64,000 nucleotides of DNA from Chitinophaga niastensis. Lineage in GTDB: Bacteria > Bacteroidota > Bacteroidia > Chitinophagales > Chitinophagaceae. The notes beneath the pieces are model-generated. The model was not told the DNA's origin, searched no databases, and was given only the letters and a program-made list of their open reading frames with translations. The stretch covers positions 558,001 through 622,000 of the forward strand of contig NZ_PYAW01000001.1 of the NCBI RefSeq assembly GCF_003014755.1. The letters are read 5' to 3'. This document shows positions 61,246-64,000 of the stretch, piece after piece (the stretch's first letter is position 1; every line of letters starts with the position of its first letter). A program made the position numbers and the translations under genes.

Positions 61246-62424
61246 TTAAAGTCTGCATTGCACCTGAACAATCATCAGGTTGCTGTTATGTGTTTTTGTA
61301 CCGGGAATATCTTTGTTGTACTGATCTATTTGCATTCCTAACTGTACGCGGCCACCATAATCTTTCAGAAAAGCAAGGCTGATCATGGGAATATAGGTCT
61401 GGCGCATATTTCCATCATGCTTTTCATCTTCATTAAAATATTCATACCGCATAGAAAACTCAATGGAAGTAAGTTTGTGGTAACTTATTTTATAGCGGAA
61501 ATTGGGTAATACATAAATACCATTCATGATGTATTTACTCAACGGTTCTTTACGCAAACTATCTGGTATGGCGTAATAATACTGATGATTGTTGCCCTGT
61601 TTATATTCTGTTTGCAGCTGCAGGTCCCATTTTGGCGCCAGCGGAATAACACCGGAAACATCTACCCCCAACGCATACACGCTCTGACGCTTTACAGCAC
61701 CATAGCCGCCATTGAGTCCCACTGCTATTTTATTCATATTGCCGAATTCCAGCCGGCCGGTACCCAGTTTGCCATTATCGTTATCAGCAGGTTGGTTGCG
61801 GTTATTTCCATTTACCACAGAGAGGGCGTATTTCATGGGAACCTTACGCTCTTTATTAAACGAACCAAACATCGATACCCCCACCTGAAAGCTTTGCCAG
61901 CCGTTATTGCCAAAGGCATAATACTGATTCGAGAAATCCATCGACTGAATGATATCTACAGGATAAAGATCTTCTAATCCAAAAGACGGCCGGAACTGTC
62001 CCACTGTGAAATTGATGGCATCATTCCAGCGATACGAGATAAATGCATTTTCCAGCACTTTGCCTTTAGGGTCGCTGGCGAAATCAGCCAGATTCACCAG
62101 CACCGCAGCCATAAAGCGATCGCTCACCTGCGCCTTTACCTGTAGGCGCGCACGTTTCAGACTAAAGCTATTACGCACTACCTCCTCTGCATTGGGTTGA
62201 TGTACACCATTCACATCCACCTCCCTGTTCAGTGAAACGGTATAACGGGCCTGGAAAACACCTCCCAGCGTTATCTTTTTTAAAAATCCGGCAACTTTCT
62301 GTATGGCAGAATCCTTAACAGTACTATCTTTTACGGGAACATTCAATTGCCAGGCATAAGCATTGCCTGTATGGCAAAAGATAAATACGAAGGCGGCAAA
62401 AAGGAGTAAACTTCGTTTATGCAT
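61246..62424 (-). CDS. Outer-membrane porin (phosphate-selective porin O/P family)
   Basis: A 392-residue exported barrel protein, signal peptide to about residue 25 (...GNAYAWQ). LGGVFQARYTVSLN, SFSLKRARLQVKAQVSDRFMAAVLVNLADF, AFISYRWNDAINFTVGQFRPSFGLEDLYP and ISLAFLKDYGGRVQLGMQIDQYNK are typical of PF07396 (porin O/P). Substrate preference cannot be read; the operon suggests entry of C4-dicarboxylates. First gene of the leftward porin-DASS-sdhC-sdhA-sdhB operon, 15 bases before the DASS start. Confidence 0.85.
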   Translation of the reverse strand: MHKRSLLLFAAFVFIFCHTGNAYAWQLNVPVKDSTVKDSAIQKVAGFLKKITLGGVFQARYTVSLNREVDVNGVHQPNAEEVVRNSFSLKRARLQVKAQVSDRFMAAVLVNLADFASDPKGKVLENAFISYRWNDAINFTVGQFRPSFGLEDLYPVDIIQSMDFSNQYYAFGNNGWQSFQVGVSMFGSFNKERKVPMKYALSVVNGNNRNQPADNDNGKLGTGRLEFGNMNKIAVGLNGGYGAVKRQSVYALGVDVSGVIPLAPKWDLQLQTEYKQGNNHQYYYAIPDSLRKEPLSKYIMNGIYVLPNFRYKISYHKLTSIEFSMRYEYFNEDEKHDGNMRQTYIPMISLAFLKDYGGRVQLGMQIDQYNKDIPGTKTHNSNLMIVQVQCRL

Positions 62425-62501
62425 GCACGGTTGTTATGTGATTCTGAATAAGCGATTGGAACGGGCTACTTATCCAAATAACATCATGCGGCAGGAAAAT
62501 G

Positions 62502-62608
62502 TTTTGTCTTACCCAGGATTATGCTGATTAAAATGATTACACTGATTTTGTTATTAGAAAATAATCAGCATAATCATTTTAATCAGCATAATCCTGGGTA
62601 AGACAAAA
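62502..62608. repeat. Family C inverted repeat, copy 2 (perfect 38-bp arms)
   Basis: Bases 62502-62539 and 62571-62608 are exact reverse complements, 38 of 38. The left arm contains TTTTGTCTTACCCA then GGATTATGCTGATTAAAATG. The 31-base centre partly extends the pairing through CTGATT. It shares GGATTAWGCWGATTAAA with copy 1 at 54361. It lies upstream of the porin operon and just past the S46 peptidase gene's terminator. Confidence 0.92.
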
Positions 62609-62612
62609 AAAA

Positions 62613-62639
62613 TCCCGCTCCGGCAAAGCCGGAACGGGA
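62613..62639 (-). terminator. Terminator after the S46 peptidase gene
   Basis: 12-bp stem TCCCG-x-TCCGGC / GCCGGA-x-CGGGA with a 3-4-base centre (one G-U pair), followed by eight T's on the minus strand. Lies 22 bases past the stop codon. Confidence 0.9.
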
Positions 62640-62661
62640 CCTTCAAAAGCTTATTCGTGGC

Positions 62662-64000
62662 TTATTTTACCAGCTTCAGCTCATTAATAATATTTTTAGC
62701 ACCGCCCAGTTTTTCAATACACCACAATACATAACGCACATCTACACAGATAGTACGGTTGTATTCGGAGTCAAACTGAATTTTGTGGCTCAGCGCTTCG
62801 TAGTTACCATCGAAAGCCAGACCAATCAATTCGCCGTTAGCATTGATTACCGGAGAGCCGGAGTTACCACCCGTGATATCATTGGTAGTAATAAAGCCTA
62901 CTACGATATCGTTACGTTTAGCATCTTTATACTGACCAAAATCTTTCTTCTTGTACAGGTCTAAATAGTTTTCAGGGAGATCAAATTCATAATCACCCGG
63001 AACATATTTCTCAATCACACCTTTCATGGTAGTTACGTAATCGTAGTTTACTGCATCGCGTGGAGCGTATGGTTTCACCTGACCATAAGATAACCGCATG
63101 GTGAAGTTTGCATCAGGATACCTGTTTGCATTAGGTGTCATTTGGATTACTCCTTTCAGGTAAGCACGGCCAAGATCATTGTTCTTAGCATTGAACTGAC
63201 TGTATAAAGGGAGATATTTACCAGTATAGTTTTTGAGGAATGTGCTGGCATAAGCAAATGCCGGATCGTTCTGCAGCGTTACTGCATCCGGATTTGATAC
63301 GAAAGCTTTCCATTTGGCGTCGTCAAAGATGATGGTATTAGCCATCAGGCCTGCAGCCCAGGTGCGGTAAGTGTTCTCTTCATCAAGACTACCATATTTT
63401 GTTTTCAGTGCCTCATAAAAACCAATAGGCTGCTGATCTTTAGAGATATCTGTGTAAAACATATGGCAGGTAGCGGCCAGTATTTTTTGATCGCTTGGTT
63501 TGTTTTCACTTTCAAGGAAAGTTTTGCGCGCTTTGTCAGCTGCATCTACAGCCAGTTTAGCTGCATCTTTAGCCGCACCTGGTGTTACCAGTGCTTTTTC
63601 CACACCTATTAAAGATGCCGCAAAAGCTGCTACCGGAGAGCCTAACACGCCTTCGTTGAGGTAAATGCGTTGTTTTGTATATGGCGCCCATGCTTTATAG
63701 GCGGCCTCATAATCGTTGAAGATACTGGCAAATTCAGGTTTACCCTGTGCCCATTTAACAAAAGCAGCTTCCTGTTTTTGTTTGTCAGCCAGCACACCGT
63801 GCTTTTCCAGCTGTTTGGTTTCGCCGTCAAAAAATTTCCAGTAGTTAGCAATACCAGCATAAGAAGACGCCAGTTGTAATTTAACAGCCGGATCTTTCTT
63901 CATCTGTTCAAACATTGCTTTCAGTCTTACATCACGCAGATTCACCACAGATGGGTTTTCCACAGTAGTTTTCAACTGTACGCCATAAGAAGTTTCATAG
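62662..64000 (-). CDS. S46 family dipeptidyl-peptidase, C-terminal part
   Basis: The visible 446 codons are the C-terminal part of a DPP7/DPP11-type serine peptidase; the frame stays open to the window edge, so the start is beyond base 64000. The catalytic Ser is in GGNSGSPVINANGELIGLAFDGN, close to the C-terminus as in S46 enzymes, and the IVVGFITTNDITGGNSGS block and CVDVRYVLWCIEKLGGA ending are typical. The catalytic His and Asp are in the missing N-terminal part. The enzyme removes dipeptides in the periplasm. An internal TTG at 63975 is not the real start. Confidence 0.93.
   Translation of the reverse strand, partial: YETSYGVQLKTTVENPSVVNLRDVRLKAMFEQMKKDPAVKLQLASSYAGIANYWKFFDGETKQLEKHGVLADKQKQEAAFVKWAQGKPEFASIFNDYEAAYKAWAPYTKQRIYLNEGVLGSPVAAFAASLIGVEKALVTPGAAKDAAKLAVDAADKARKTFLESENKPSDQKILAATCHMFYTDISKDQQPIGFYEALKTKYGSLDEENTYRTWAAGLMANTIIFDDAKWKAFVSNPDAVTLQNDPAFAYASTFLKNYTGKYLPLYSQFNAKNNDLGRAYLKGVIQMTPNANRYPDANFTMRLSYGQVKPYAPRDAVNYDYVTTMKGVIEKYVPGDYEFDLPENYLDLYKKKDFGQYKDAKRNDIVVGFITTNDITGGNSGSPVINANGELIGLAFDGNYEALSHKIQFDSEYNRTICVDVRYVLWCIEKLGGAKNIINELKLVK

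Noticed and set aside
62502..62608. 38-bp inverted repeat as an insertion-sequence end pair
   Set aside because: Only 31 bases lie between the arms, no transposase or target duplication is visible, and the core recurs in a terminator hairpin.

Overview
The window is a stretch of Bacteroidota chromosome, most likely Chitinophaga or a close relative in the Chitinophagaceae. The evidence is two SusC/SusD pairs, one with an ECF sigma factor and FecR anti-sigma factor; several genes preceded by the Bacteroidota -7 promoter box TAnnTTTG; the small ribosomal protein bTHX; a DUF4286 protein; an S46 dipeptidyl-peptidase; and many small outer-membrane beta-barrel proteins. I see no tRNA, rRNA, CRISPR array, insertion sequence or phage gene. 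The left edge cuts metH (its 3' end) and the right edge cuts an S46 peptidase (its 5' part lies beyond base 64000).

Bases 1-8.5 kb hold housekeeping genes: the metH end, exonuclease III, DUF4286, HU, bTHX, pdxH, a DUF3298-type lipoprotein, pyrH, and the leftward ribosomal run rplM-rpsI-rpsB-tsf. RpsB carries an unusual Gly/Arg/Pro-rich tail. Bases 8.5-13 kb are a SusC/SusD pair without an adjacent regulator or enzyme. Bases 13-22 kb hold a membrane zinc peptidase, radA-comF, a glutathione peroxidase-like protein, a lipoprotein, holB-ricT and a nucleoid-associated protein (NA37 family). Bases 22-33 kb are a regulated nutrient-uptake locus read leftward: sigma factor, FecR, SusC with an STN domain, SusD and a large putative glycoside hydrolase, with a converging SMP-30-type beta-propeller gene.

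Bases 33-37.5 kb hold lptB, a GH3-family adenylating enzyme and fabG in one leftward run, then metF. Bases 37.7-41 kb are four tandem paralogous outer-membrane beta-barrel genes. Bases 41-50 kb hold a TlpA-like thioredoxin protein, rlmD, two rhomboid genes (one apparently catalytically dead), two membrane-anchored endonuclease/exonuclease/phosphatase paralogues, cysS and an M28 peptidase. Bases 50.9-53.1 kb group an AlkA-like glycosylase, AlkB and a SIR2-like protein. After a DUF4377/META protein, a VOC protein, an AraC regulator and an IPT/TIG lipoprotein comes a compact five-gene leftward operon at 56.4-62.4 kb: porin, DASS carboxylate transporter, sdhC, sdhA, sdhB. It looks like an import-and-oxidise module for C4-dicarboxylates.

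The most unusual non-coding signal is three families of word-like inverted repeats in gene gaps. Family A is built on TTAGC/CTAAA, family B on AATTCG/AATTAC, and family C on GGATTAWGCWGATTAAA. They include a perfect 38-bp inverted repeat and arms that differ by whole 7-base words. A second theme is that lptB, rlmD, the NA37 gene and alkB have a TAnnTTTG box ending only 4-5 bases before the start codon, which predicts leaderless mRNAs.
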